From assembly GCF_012275515.1 (NCBI RefSeq), contig NZ_JAAZQL010000008.1, positions 124,001-188,000 of the forward strand: a stretch of 64,000 nucleotides of DNA, given 5' to 3'. Both the position numbers and the translations under genes were made by a program. This DNA comes from Novosphingobium sp. SG707 (GTDB taxonomy: Bacteria > Pseudomonadota > Alphaproteobacteria > Sphingomonadales > Sphingomonadaceae). Of this stretch, positions 30,863-38,923 are shown one piece after another. The notes under the pieces are model-generated. The model had not been told where the DNA came from, made no database searches, and saw nothing but the letters and a program-made list of their open reading frames with translations. Position 1 is the first letter of the stretch, and each line of letters starts with the position of its first letter.

Positions 30863-32436
30863 TCCGCGCCCTCCTTCTGCAAGGCGCGATAGGCCGAGGG
30901 CCAGATGCCCTGTTTGCCCGGCGCAATGATGCCATTGGGGTCCAGCGCGTCCTTCACCTTTTCGCCAAAGCGGCGCAGCGCGTGGTCGTTGAAGTCGAAC
31001 GTGTCCATCACCCGGTCCATCCAGCCCAGATGGGTGCGATATTCGCCGTAACCGGCCTTGGCGGTCTCGGTGATAAGCGCGTTGAACAGTTTTTTCATAT
31101 TGTCGACCTGCGCCGCATTGTCGCGATCATACATCAGCATGTTGACATTGTTGGCAAAACGACCGCCGATGGTGAAGCTGGCATAGAAGTCCACATCGTG
31201 ATCGGCGATGATCTTGCGGCTGCGCTTCAACTGTCCCATCACATGTTCGGACGTGGCGGGCACCACCGGCGAGAAGCCCAGATGCGCCCCGCGGCCGCCC
31301 ACCCAGTCCGACATCTGCAACGGCACCGCCGAGGGTGTGCCCAGCGCCAGATCGAGCGGCGGCTTGGGATCGCCCTGACGCCACCACACCTCCATGGCCG
31401 GGGCGGCGAGGTGGCGCTTGAAGGCGGCCTTGATCACCTCGGCCTTGGCCTTGTTGACGCTCTCGTCGCCATAGAGGCGGATCGAGACGCGCCAGTAGCC
31501 AAGCTGATATTGCTTGAGCAATTCCTTGACGCGCCATTCGGGCATGGCGGTCGGTTTATCCCAGAAATCCTTGCGCGTGCCCAGCACGACGATCTTGCCC
31601 AGCCAACTGGGGATGAACACGTTCTGGTCGATCACGCCCGCGATTTTCAGCGGCGTCACCGTGTCGATGACCCAGCCGATGTCCTCCTCCTCGGGGATAT
31701 CCCAGGTCAGCTCAAGGCTGGTTTCAGGCGCGGGCTGCATCCACAGGCCCGCCTTGGTGACCACGCCAAGGTTCGACTGGCTGAAGGCCAAGTCCCAAGT
31801 CGGGCCGTAATTCATGGGGAAGAGGTGCCAGGCCGGATTGTCCTTCATCGCGCCCATGCCGGTGCGCAAAAGGTCGCCGTCGGGCAGCACCGCCTCGATC
31901 CCGCACAGGTTGCGCGCGTGCAACCCATAGGGCGTATAACCGATGCCGTGTTCGAGCGCATTGCCGATCACGCTGCCCCAGCCATTGCCGGGGACCGAGA
32001 GCCAAAGCGGCGCCTTTTGCCGCTCCACCTCGTCATGCAGGTCGAAAAAGCCCACGCCCGGTTCGACCACCGCATAGGCCAGCTTTGGATCGAGTTCGAG
32101 GATGCGGTTCATCCGCCCCAGATCCAGCACCACAGAGCCCGCCATGCGCGGCGCGGCGGTGCCATAGCCAAGGTTCTTGCCCCGCGCGACCGGCCAGAGC
32201 GGCACCTTGTATTCATTGGCGATGCGCACGATGGCGCGCACTTCCTCGACCGATGCGGGCGCGACGGCGGCCGATGCGGGCCAGCGCTCGGGCGAGCCGG
32301 GGGCATAGGCATCGGCATAGGCATCGCGGTCGGCATCGGATGACATCACCCATCCGGCTCCCACAACCCCGGCAAAAGCCTTGAGCGCGGCGTCAAAGGA
32401 TTGCGGGCCAACCCGCGGCGGCAGGGTCAGTTTCAC
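30859..32436 (-). CDS. VAO/PCMH-family FAD-dependent phenol oxidoreductase
   Basis: A 525-residue flavoprotein of the vanillyl-alcohol oxidase/p-cresol methylhydroxylase family, which oxidise para-alkylphenols at the benzylic carbon through a quinone methide. PP-loop FAD binding is in PLWPVARGKNLGYGTAAPR; SVPGNGWGSVIGNALEHGIGYTPYG and GEYRTHLGWMD are family blocks. By my recalled alignment with fungal VAO, phenolate-binding Tyr108, Tyr503 and Arg504 are all kept, and the covalent-flavin His422 matches GAHLGFSP, but Asp170 is Gly. GTG at 32436 chosen because GGAGAGGAAGAGG lies just upstream. Coupled with the cytochrome c gene, so probably a dehydrogenase. A perfect palindrome sits 24 bp upstream of the start. 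Confidence 0.88.
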   Translation of the reverse strand: MKLTLPPRVGPQSFDAALKAFAGVVGAGWVMSSDADRDAYADAYAPGSPERWPASAAVAPASVEEVRAIVRIANEYKVPLWPVARGKNLGYGTAAPRMAGSVVLDLGRMNRILELDPKLAYAVVEPGVGFFDLHDEVERQKAPLWLSVPGNGWGSVIGNALEHGIGYTPYGLHARNLCGIEAVLPDGDLLRTGMGAMKDNPAWHLFPMNYGPTWDLAFSQSNLGVVTKAGLWMQPAPETSLELTWDIPEEEDIGWVIDTVTPLKIAGVIDQNVFIPSWLGKIVVLGTRKDFWDKPTAMPEWRVKELLKQYQLGYWRVSIRLYGDESVNKAKAEVIKAAFKRHLAAPAMEVWWRQGDPKPPLDLALGTPSAVPLQMSDWVGGRGAHLGFSPVVPATSEHVMGQLKRSRKIIADHDVDFYASFTIGGRFANNVNMLMYDRDNAAQVDNMKKLFNALITETAKAGYGEYRTHLGWMDRVMDTFDFNDHALRRFGEKVKDALDPNGIIAPGKQGIWPSAYRALQKEGAE

Positions 32437-32459
32437 GGACCTCTTCCTCTCCAATTTTT

Positions 32460-32473
32460 ATAACAATTGTTAT
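32460..32473. promoter_or_regulatory. Perfect palindrome upstream of the flavocytochrome operon
   Basis: ATAACAATTGTTAT, a perfect 14-bp palindrome, lies 24 bp before the GTG of the flavoprotein gene and looks like a repressor operator. Related sites lie at 35001, 35101, 36444, 42044, 47840 and 51502. Confidence 0.7.
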
Positions 32474-32522
32474 GGATGATGCGCATCGCGCGTGCGCCTG
32501 TCAACCGGGAAAGTGACGCGCA

Positions 32523-32555
32523 GAAAAAAGGGGCGGACCTTGCGATCCGCCCCCC
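32523..32555 (-). terminator. Terminator of TonB receptor 1
   Basis: Read on the minus strand: GGGGCGGATC, loop GCAAG, GTCCGCCCC, then TTTTTT, about 25 bases after the receptor stop. It isolates the receptor from the flavocytochrome operon. Confidence 0.88.
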
Positions 32556-32579
32556 AAAGTCGGGTCAAAAATGCGCAGT

Positions 32580-34967
32580 TCAGAACGACTTGCGTACCGA
32601 AATCGCCCATTCACGCGGACGGCCCACATTGCTGTAAACCGTGCCTGCCGAGGCATAGAGCGCCTGGAAGCGCAGCGGCAGATAGTAATATTTGTCAAAC
32701 AGGTTCGACACTTCAAAGCTGATCGCCAGATCCTGCTTGGGGTTCTTCCAGGTCAGGCGCGCATTGGCGAGCGCAAAGGCCGGGTTGTAATCCAGCGGGC
32801 TGGTCACGGTCAGGCGGCCGATCTGCTGCTTGCCGGTATAGACCAGGTCGAAACGCGGGGTCAGCGTGCCGTTGCTGCCGCCCAGATCGGCGGTGTACTG
32901 AATGCCCGCGCTGCCACGCCAGTTGGGCGAGGTGATCGGATCGGACAGTTTGATCGAGGTGACCTGCGCGCTGATCCGGTTCCATTCGCCATCGATCCAG
33001 CTCAGCGTGGCGTCGATGTTCAGGCCGTCAATCGGCGTGGCCGAAAGTTCGCCTTCAAGACCCCACATCTTGCCATCGCCCGCATTCTGAATGGCGGCGC
33101 AGGGATAGGGATCGGTGCCCGGCGCGAAGCCGTCGAGCAGCGAACAATCCGAGATCGGCAGCTGGATGTTCTTGTAGTCATTGACGAAACCGGCCAGGTT
33201 CAGGCGCAGACGACGGTCGAACAGATCGCTCTTGAGGCCCAGTTCATAAGAAGTGAGCGTTTCGGGGCGGAACGTGCCGTTGGTGGCCTGCGTCTTGGTG
33301 AACGGACGCGCCGTCACGCCGCCGCCCTTGAAGCCGGTGCTGACCGTGGCATAGGCCATCAGTTGCGGGCTGAAGCGATAGTCGGCCGAAATGCGCCAGT
33401 CGAGCTTGTTGCCGTCGTAATTAGCCACGCTGCCATTAAGCGCGCCCACGCCGAACGGATCAACCAGCGCGCCGCCCGACCAGTTCTGGCGGACAAAGGT
33501 GTAATCCTTGTGCTCGCTGGTATAGCGCAGGCCCGCCGTCACGTTGAGTTTGGAGGTGGGATGCAGGATCAGCGTGGCAAAACCGGCCTTGGAATTGGCC
33601 TTGACCGGATCGTTGCCCTGGAATTGCAGGTAGAAGCTGGGCACGTTCGGCACGATGTAGCGAATGTCCTGACGGGTGAAATAGACCGAGGTCTGGTCAT
33701 TGTAGAAACCGCCGATGGTCCATTCGGCCAGGCTGCCGATCTTGCCGTTCAGGCGCAGTTCCTGGCTGAAGAAGCGGAAGGTAAGGTCATTGTAACCGGC
33801 CCCGCCTATCGGCCCATAGGGGGTGAAATCGTCGTCGGTGCCAAAGGTCTGGTGATACTTGCGATAGGCGGTGATCGACTGGAGGTTGAGATTGTCGCTG
33901 AGCGTGTACTTCAGATTGCTCGACACGCCCCAGCCGGTGAACATCGTGTTCATCGGCATCGTATAGGCCTGCCCTGCCTGGCCGCCGGCGGGCATGTAGA
34001 AATTGGCATAGGTGCAGAAATTGCCGCAGCGGAAATCGACCCCGCCGGTCTTGGCCGTGTTGTCCACGGTCAGCACACTGGCGGCATTGCTGCGGTTTTC
34101 GTAGGTGTAATCGCCCGAAACGATCCAGTCGAGCTTGTCATTCGGGTTGTAGCGGATCGAGGCGCGCGCGCCGGTGTAATTCTTCTCGCCCAGCTTGCCG
34201 ATCACACAGCCCTTGCCGGTATTGGGATTGCCCGTGATGCCCAGCGAATTGCCGGGATTGGCGCAGCCATAGTCGATCATGTTCACATAGCCGTCCTGGC
34301 GCTTGTGAACGCCCGAAACGCGCACGAACAGCGAGTCAGTCAGCGCGAAATTCATGCTGCCGCGCAGGTCCAGACGGTTGCGCGCACCATAGGCAGCCTC
34401 GATATTGCCCGAATTTTCCGCGCTCGGCTTGGTCGAGAACATCTTGATCGCGCCGCCGATCGAGTTGCGCCCCGTCAGCGTGCCCTGCGGGCCGCGCAGC
34501 ACTTCAACCCGGTCGAGGTCGAGCAGATCCATCACCGAGCCGGTGAGCGAGGCATAGTAAACATCGTCGATATAGATGCCCACGCCCGGTTCATAGGCGG
34601 GGTTGAAGTCATATTGGCCCACGCCGCGGATATAGGCCGCCATCGAGGAGCCGAAAGCGCCGCCCATTTGCGTGAGCTGAACGTTGGGGGCCTGGGCGGC
34701 AATCTGGCTGATGTCGGTCTGGTTGCGCGACTTCAAAAGGTCGGAGGTTACCGCCGTGATCGAAAGCGGCGTGTCCTGCAGCTTTTGCGAACGGAACTGG
34801 GCCGTCACCACGATTTCCTTCAGCCCATGCTCTGCGGCATCGGCGGGCGGAGCGTCAGCGGCTTCGGCGGCGAAGGCGGGCGCGGCGCTCAGCGCACAGG
34901 CCATCGCCGTGGTGGCAACCGCCTGAACCAGGCGCGCGCGAGTAAAGATGCCAATAGTCCTGGCCAT
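32580..34967 (-). CDS. TonB-dependent receptor 1
   Basis: Outer-membrane active transporter, 795 residues. A signal peptide (about residues 1-33, ending APAFA) is followed by the plug: EIVVTAQFRSQKLQDTPLSI (TonB-box-like start, about 48-67), YIRGVGQYDF, and VEVLRGPQGTLTGRNSIGGAI, then a 22-strand barrel ending SVRKSF with terminal Phe. It is the sphingomonad receptor type linked to aromatic and plant-derived compounds rather than siderophores (inference). AGGAGAGG precedes the ATG at 34967. The plug is very similar to that of receptor 2 at 48932. No FecR/sigma pair is near, so control is probably by the MarR gene that diverges from it. Confidence 0.93.
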   Translation of the reverse strand: MARTIGIFTRARLVQAVATTAMACALSAAPAFAAEAADAPPADAAEHGLKEIVVTAQFRSQKLQDTPLSITAVTSDLLKSRNQTDISQIAAQAPNVQLTQMGGAFGSSMAAYIRGVGQYDFNPAYEPGVGIYIDDVYYASLTGSVMDLLDLDRVEVLRGPQGTLTGRNSIGGAIKMFSTKPSAENSGNIEAAYGARNRLDLRGSMNFALTDSLFVRVSGVHKRQDGYVNMIDYGCANPGNSLGITGNPNTGKGCVIGKLGEKNYTGARASIRYNPNDKLDWIVSGDYTYENRSNAASVLTVDNTAKTGGVDFRCGNFCTYANFYMPAGGQAGQAYTMPMNTMFTGWGVSSNLKYTLSDNLNLQSITAYRKYHQTFGTDDDFTPYGPIGGAGYNDLTFRFFSQELRLNGKIGSLAEWTIGGFYNDQTSVYFTRQDIRYIVPNVPSFYLQFQGNDPVKANSKAGFATLILHPTSKLNVTAGLRYTSEHKDYTFVRQNWSGGALVDPFGVGALNGSVANYDGNKLDWRISADYRFSPQLMAYATVSTGFKGGGVTARPFTKTQATNGTFRPETLTSYELGLKSDLFDRRLRLNLAGFVNDYKNIQLPISDCSLLDGFAPGTDPYPCAAIQNAGDGKMWGLEGELSATPIDGLNIDATLSWIDGEWNRISAQVTSIKLSDPITSPNWRGSAGIQYTADLGGSNGTLTPRFDLVYTGKQQIGRLTVTSPLDYNPAFALANARLTWKNPKQDLAISFEVSNLFDKYYYLPLRFQALYASAGTVYSNVGRPREWAISVRKSF

Positions 34968-35000
34968 GATTCCCTCTCCTATATCGGGCTGTTTCAGCCC

Positions 35001-35012
35001 TGACGTTTGTGA
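35001..35012. promoter_or_regulatory. Operator-like site before TonB receptor 1
   Basis: TGACGTTTGTGA, 34 bp upstream of the receptor ATG, fits TNAC-N4-GTNA with the other cluster sites and is nearly the same as the 51502 site before receptor 2. Confidence 0.5.
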
Positions 35013-35100
35013 GTGATACATACGATTTTCAACTTGGCAAGCAGGCTTGGGGGTTTTTCTTGGGCGCGGCCTGCTTGATAGGGTTACTGATGCGAAAAGG

Positions 35101-35118
35101 TCACATTCGTTAATGTGA
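35101..35118. promoter_or_regulatory. Inverted repeat before the MarR gene
   Basis: TCACATT-CGTT-AATGTGA is a perfect 7-bp inverted repeat 53 bp upstream of the MarR ATG and in the divergent region with TonB receptor 1. Placement and size suit autoregulation by MarR. Confidence 0.6.
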
Positions 35119-35170
35119 AAAGGGGAAAAAACTTGCCTTTCGCTCCCCGGATGTGGTTAGTTTCACCACC

Positions 35171-35704
35171 ATGAACAGCAGTAACAGCATGCCCGCTTCC
35201 CCGCCCGAAGACGCCTCCCCTGAACCGGGTGCCGCCCCAGCCGAAGACGGTCTGACCGACCTGCTGATCAGCCTGCTCAAATTGTGCAGCCTGATCGGCG
35301 ATCCGATGAAGGTCGGGGTATGCGATCCCTTCGCCGCTTCCACCAACGAGGTGAAGGTGTTGATGGCGCTGGCCGGTGAAGGACCGCTGGCCGGGCATGA
35401 TCTGGTGCATATTACCGCCATGTCTGCGATGAATGTCAGCCGGGCAATCGCGGGGTGCAAGGCGCGCGGCTGGGTGGAGGATTTCAACGACCCGGAAAAC
35501 CGCCGCCGCCGCCCGGTGCGCCTGACCGAGGATGGCGAGGCGACCTATCGCCGGATGCAGCCGATGCTGCACGGCGTGGCCGAAAGCCTGCTGGGCAAAC
35601 TGACGGTGAGGCAGCGGCGGGAAATGGGCCATTTGACCGATCTGGTTCTGCGCCGCATCGCCGAATGGGAAGCGGCGCAGCCTCAGGATCAGGCCGGTTC
35701 CTGA
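35171..35704 (+). CDS. MarR-family transcriptional regulator
   Basis: A 177-residue winged-helix regulator. Residues about 60-140 hold the MarR fold: STNEVKVLMALAGEGPLAGHDLV, the recognition helix AMSAMNVSRAIAGCKARGWVED and the wing DPENRRRRPVRLTEDGEATY. The N-terminal 25 residues are a Pro/Ser-rich extension. The ATG at 35171 is preferred to GTG 35153. It diverges from TonB receptor 1 and is the only regulator in the 21-kb island, so it is the obvious candidate to bind the TNAC-N4-GTNA palindromes. MarR proteins usually repress and release DNA on binding phenolic ligands. Its last 16 bases overlap the convergent NTF2 gene. Confidence 0.9.
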   Translation: MNSSNSMPASPPEDASPEPGAAPAEDGLTDLLISLLKLCSLIGDPMKVGVCDPFAASTNEVKVLMALAGEGPLAGHDLVHITAMSAMNVSRAIAGCKARGWVEDFNDPENRRRRPVRLTEDGEATYRRMQPMLHGVAESLLGKLTVRQRREMGHLTDLVLRRIAEWEAAQPQDQAGS

Positions 35705-36390
35705 ACCTGTCCGGCGAGCAGGGCGCCGAAACGCGGATGGGCAAAATGCATCGGCACATCATGGCGATGGGGCCAAGTCTGGCGCAATTCGGCGGTGCGA
35801 ATTTCGTCCGGGCCGATGGGGTTGGCCGGATAGCATTCGGTCAGCGGCTGAAGATGCGCGGTGGTCTTTGACCAGCCGGCTTCATAATCGCCCTGCCACT
35901 GCATCATGTAATCGAGGCGCTTGATCTTCCAGACGCCATTTTCCTTAACGTAATCATTCTCATAGATGCCTGCCTCCATAAATTGCAGCGGCAGGCCCTG
36001 CGGCTTGAACTCGCGGCTTTCATGGCTGCCGCCAAACAGCATGCCGCGGAAGCGGCCCTTGGCGGTCTGGCCATCGGGGGCGATGGTGATGATGTCCTGC
36101 ATCTGGAAATGGTCGAGCAGGAAGCCATAGGCGGGGCCTTCCTCGCCGGGCGCAAGGAACAAAGATTTGAACCATGTGCCATAAAGACGATAGGCGCCCT
36201 CGCGGCCCTTGTAGATCCCCGAAAGAAAGATAACCTCGCCGTCTTCGGCAAAGAGATTGGCTACATCTTCGGCCCGGTTGAAGTCGATATAGTAACCATA
36301 GGCCCAATGCAGGCGGCGGATCGCGTTGATATCCTCCAGCTCCTGCACGCGCCGCTCCAGCGCGGCCAGACGGGCGTCTGTATCTGCCAT
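35689..36390 (-). CDS. NTF2/SnoaL-like protein A (233 aa)
   Basis: A 233-residue cytoplasmic protein with a leading heptad helix (ARLAALERRVQELEDINAIRRL) and a SnoaL_4-type alpha+beta cone: WAYGYYIDFNRAEDVANLFAEDGEVIFLSGIYKGREGAYRLY, then APDGQTAKGRFRGML and YENDYVKENGVWKIKRLDYMMQW. This superfamily includes cofactor-free lyases, isomerases and cyclases; the sphingomonad diarylpropane lyase LdpA, which makes lignostilbene, belongs to it. Given the lignostilbene-dioxygenase-like gene at 46306, a lyase role is attractive but inferred. Divergent from the SDR gene at 36479, with a shared 88-bp control region. Confidence 0.82.
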   Translation of the reverse strand: MADTDARLAALERRVQELEDINAIRRLHWAYGYYIDFNRAEDVANLFAEDGEVIFLSGIYKGREGAYRLYGTWFKSLFLAPGEEGPAYGFLLDHFQMQDIITIAPDGQTAKGRFRGMLFGGSHESREFKPQGLPLQFMEAGIYENDYVKENGVWKIKRLDYMMQWQGDYEAGWSKTTAHLQPLTECYPANPIGPDEIRTAELRQTWPHRHDVPMHFAHPRFGALLAGQVQEPA

Positions 36391-36443
36391 GTCACTCTCC
36401 CATATTGCCAGCCCGATTCCTTGGGGCTATTTGTATGCTATAC

Positions 36444-36450
36444 TAACAAT
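36444..36450. promoter_or_regulatory. Half-site TAACAAT between NTF2 protein A and SDR 1
   Basis: TAACAAT matches one half of the 32460 palindrome; the flanking GTAT-GCT-ATAC is a small inverted repeat. It lies in the middle of an 88-bp divergent promoter region. Confidence 0.35.
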
Positions 36451-36478
36451 CATAATGCTCTTGGCGAGAGGAAAATGC

Positions 36479-37408
36479 ATGGGCGAGGAAACGAAAGACT
36501 GGGCAGGCCGGGTGGCCTTTATCAGCGGCGGCGTATCCGGGCTGGGCTTTGGCATCGCGCGGGCCTTTGCGCTGGCGGGGATGCGTCTGGCGCTGTCCTG
36601 GCGCAACGAGGATTACCGCAGCAAAGCCGCAGCATGGTTTGCGCAAAACGGTCTGGAGGAGCCATTGTGGGTGCGCCTCGACGTGACCGACCGCGAGGGA
36701 TTTGCCCGCGCCGCAGCGCAGGTCGAAGAGCATTTCGGCGCGGTGCATGTGGTGGTCAACAATGCGGGCGTCTCGGTCTTCGGCAATACCGCCGAGGCAT
36801 CCTATGACGATTACGACTGGATCATGGGGGTCAACTTTGGCGGCGTCGTCAATGGTGTGGTCTCCTTCCTGCCCGCGCTGCGCCGCGCCACCGGCCGCCG
36901 CCATGTCGTCAACATCGCCAGCATGGCCGCCTATCTCTCCGGCCCTCAGGCGGGGATCTACACCGCCAGCAAATTCGCGGTCCGTGGTCTGACCGAAAGC
37001 TTGCGCTATAATCTGGTGCCGCTGGGCATCGGCTGCTCGCTGGTCTGCCCGGCGCTGGTCGCGACCAACGCATGGGATTCCGCCTTTCGCCGCCCGGCCG
37101 AATTTGCCGACAGCGGCTTTGGCGAGGTGAACCGCGGCGCGCTCGAACATTTCGGCAAGGTCTTCTCGGCTGGCATGGATCCGCTCGAAGCTGGGCAGCG
37201 CATCCTGTCCGGCATGAGCGAGGGGAAGGGCCTGATCTTTACCCACCCGGAATTCGCCGAGGATTTCAAGGCGATCTATGAGGATAGTCTGGCTGCTCTG
37301 CCATCGGATGAAGCTCCCCCTGAACGGCTGGAGGTCGAGCGGATGCGGCGGGCGGCGAACAAGGCGGCGCTGGAGGGGCGGGAGATTACGATTGCGGATT
37401 TGAATTAA
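36479..37408 (+). CDS. Short-chain dehydrogenase/reductase 1
   Basis: A 309-residue SDR. The cofactor loop is SGGVSGLGFGIARAFALAG (GxxxGxG); the NNAG motif is VVNNAGVSVFG; the catalytic Ser and Tyr-x-x-x-Lys are in VVNIASMAAYLSGPQAGIYTASKFAVRG. A C-terminal extension of about 60 residues (LEVERMRRAANKAALEGRE) is longer than in classical SDRs. GAGAGGA lies just before the ATG at 36479. In the island it may oxidise or reduce a side-chain alcohol or ketone. Repeat copy C follows. Confidence 0.88.
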   Translation: MGEETKDWAGRVAFISGGVSGLGFGIARAFALAGMRLALSWRNEDYRSKAAAWFAQNGLEEPLWVRLDVTDREGFARAAAQVEEHFGAVHVVVNNAGVSVFGNTAEASYDDYDWIMGVNFGGVVNGVVSFLPALRRATGRRHVVNIASMAAYLSGPQAGIYTASKFAVRGLTESLRYNLVPLGIGCSLVCPALVATNAWDSAFRRPAEFADSGFGEVNRGALEHFGKVFSAGMDPLEAGQRILSGMSEGKGLIFTHPEFAEDFKAIYEDSLAALPSDEAPPERLEVERMRRAANKAALEGREITIADLN

Positions 37409-37416
37409 GAAGCGGG

Positions 37417-37604
37417 TTTGCCTCCGGCGGGCAAAGGGCGGGGGCCCTTTGCAATCCCGTTTTGGGGGTTGCGCTAAGATTTCCGCGCCGCAGGCAATAT
37501 CTTAAAGCCTGCGGCGCGGCGACGTCACGCTTCGGGCGATATTGTGCACCACATAAATAGTAACGGGATTGCAAAGGGACAAGTCCCTTTGCCCGCCGGA
37601 GGCA
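37417..37604. repeat. Composite intergenic repeat, copy C (P, permuted core, inverted P)
   Basis: Module P at 37417-37462 and inverted P at 37562-37604. The core is arranged the other way round from the other copies: CCGCGCCGCAGGC (37483-37495) comes first and GCCTGCGGCGCGG (37507-37519) second, still a perfect 13-bp stem but with an AATATCTTAAA loop. It fills the convergent gap between SDR 1 and the CmcJ-like gene. Confidence 0.85.
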
Positions 37605-37610
37605 CCTATT

Positions 37611-38402
37611 CTATTCCCACCAATATGCCGTCGCCCGCATCTCAATACTCGCCCGCGGCGGCGCATCCCCCGGCGCGTTGGGATCGTTAAACGCGACATG
37701 GGGAATATGCCGCGCGGCGGCTTCGTCGCTGTCCTTGGTCTTGAACAGGATGGCCTCGCCCGCATGCATGTCGGGGTAGTAGAACCAGCGATGCCCCGGA
37801 TTATGCGCGACGACCAGCCCTTCAAAGCCCCATTCACGCCCATCGGGTTCATCGAATATCGCATCCGCCACGATCAGATCTCCTGCCGCCACGCTGCGCG
37901 CATCGCACAGGGCGAGGGGCACATCCTGCGGCGCGGGCGAGAGGGCGCGCCAGATGTTGATCGCGGCATAGCGGCGAAAGGGCCGCCCGCCCGCGCCGCG
38001 CTCGGCCATCATGCGCGATGATCCATCGGCCACATCGATATGGGCAAAGCGGGCAGGGTGGGAATTGTTGCCGCTGCCCGCGAGGCCCGATTTTTCCGAA
38101 AAGCGCAGGATGCCGTGGGGCGTGACCTTCACCTCGTCAGCCCCGGTGACGCTTTGGACCAATGCCGCAATCTCGGCGGCATAGACGCCGGCGATCTGCG
38201 CCGGATCGCGCCAGTCCGAGACCGCGCTGTCATGCAGCGCCAGTGTAAACCCCTCGCGGTCGATGTCCGCATTCAGCCCTCGCGCGCTTTCCACGTGCAT
38301 CGGGTGTGAAACAATGTCCAGCACATCGCGGTGATGGGCATTGGCGTAATAGCGGGGCCGTTCCACCCCGCGTCCGGAATAGGCGATCTGGGCGGTGGGC
38401 AT
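37611..38402 (-). CDS. CmcJ/NvfI-family putative non-haem Fe oxygenase
   Basis: A 263-residue protein resembling the CmcJ/NvfI/AsaB family, which includes iron/2-oxoglutarate-type hydroxylases and desaturase-like enzymes of fungal and bacterial secondary metabolism. Visible are PARFAHIDVADGS (HxD iron pair, about residue 121), INIWRAL, LVVAHNPGHRWFYYPDMHAGEAILFKTKDS with the distal His, and PRASIEMRATAYW with the Arg expected to bind the co-substrate. It is the last gene of a four-gene minus-strand operon after DUF3237, 11 bp apart. Catalytic role in a catabolic operon is unknown. Confidence 0.75.
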   Translation of the reverse strand: MPTAQIAYSGRGVERPRYYANAHHRDVLDIVSHPMHVESARGLNADIDREGFTLALHDSAVSDWRDPAQIAGVYAAEIAALVQSVTGADEVKVTPHGILRFSEKSGLAGSGNNSHPARFAHIDVADGSSRMMAERGAGGRPFRRYAAINIWRALSPAPQDVPLALCDARSVAAGDLIVADAIFDEPDGREWGFEGLVVAHNPGHRWFYYPDMHAGEAILFKTKDSDEAAARHIPHVAFNDPNAPGDAPPRASIEMRATAYWWE

Positions 38403-38413
38403 CGCGGCCTCCT

Positions 38414-38911
38414 TTACGTCAGCGCGTAATAGCGCACATGGTTGCCATCCGGGCGGCGCTCGCCGATGCCGATGAAGATGTGGCGGGTCAGCCAGTCATG
38501 CTTGCCCTTGCTGGTTTCAAAGCTGGGCTGGGCGCGCAGGTAATATTCGGCATGGGGCACCGGATCGCCGCCTGCAAAGGCCCATTGACGCAGCCGGTCC
38601 ATCACGCCCGGCTCGCGGCCCCAGAGGAACCCCTTGTTCTGCATATAGATCAGCGTGCCGTCTTCCTCCTCCAGCATATAGCGGGCGTCGAAACAGGCGG
38701 TGTCATCGGGGCGGAACAGCGCATAATCGCCGCCCGAATTGGGCACGGCGCGGCCGCGCAGGCGCGGGCCTTCAAACGTGCCCTCGTCCACATAGACCGC
38801 GCTGCGCATACCCCCCGATGGGATGTCGGGCACCATCTGGACCCGCGTGAAGCGCAAGGTGCAGGCGAAGGCGAATTCGAGGCGTGGGTTTTCGAGTGTG
38901 GAAAATTCCAT
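38414..38911 (-). CDS. DUF3237 protein
   Basis: A 165-residue beta-rich protein of the DUF3237 family: LEFAFACTLRFTRVQMVPDIPSGGMRSAVYVDEGTFEGPRLRG, then GGDYALFRPDDTACFDARYMLEEEDGTLIYMQNKG and the C-terminal FETSKGKHDWLTRHIFIGIGERR. No signal peptide. Members form lipocalin-like barrels of unknown role and often occur in aromatic catabolic clusters. Here it stands 12 bp after the PQQ dehydrogenase gene and 11 bp before the CmcJ-like gene in one operon, suggesting it acts on the same intermediate. Confidence 0.82.
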   Translation of the reverse strand: MEFSTLENPRLEFAFACTLRFTRVQMVPDIPSGGMRSAVYVDEGTFEGPRLRGRAVPNSGGDYALFRPDDTACFDARYMLEEEDGTLIYMQNKGFLWGREPGVMDRLRQWAFAGGDPVPHAEYYLRAQPSFETSKGKHDWLTRHIFIGIGERRPDGNHVRYYALT

Positions 38912-38923
38912 GGGGTTCGGCCT

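Noticed and set aside
30859-32436. Loss of the covalent-flavin histidine (Asn pair in GRFANNVN)
   Set aside because: Counting residues along VAO shows that block is near position 466; the true His422 equivalent is conserved in GAHLGFSP.
32571-35003. 810-codon plus-strand frame opposite TonB receptor 1
   Set aside because: Shadow of the receptor; no recognisable motif, no ribosome site.
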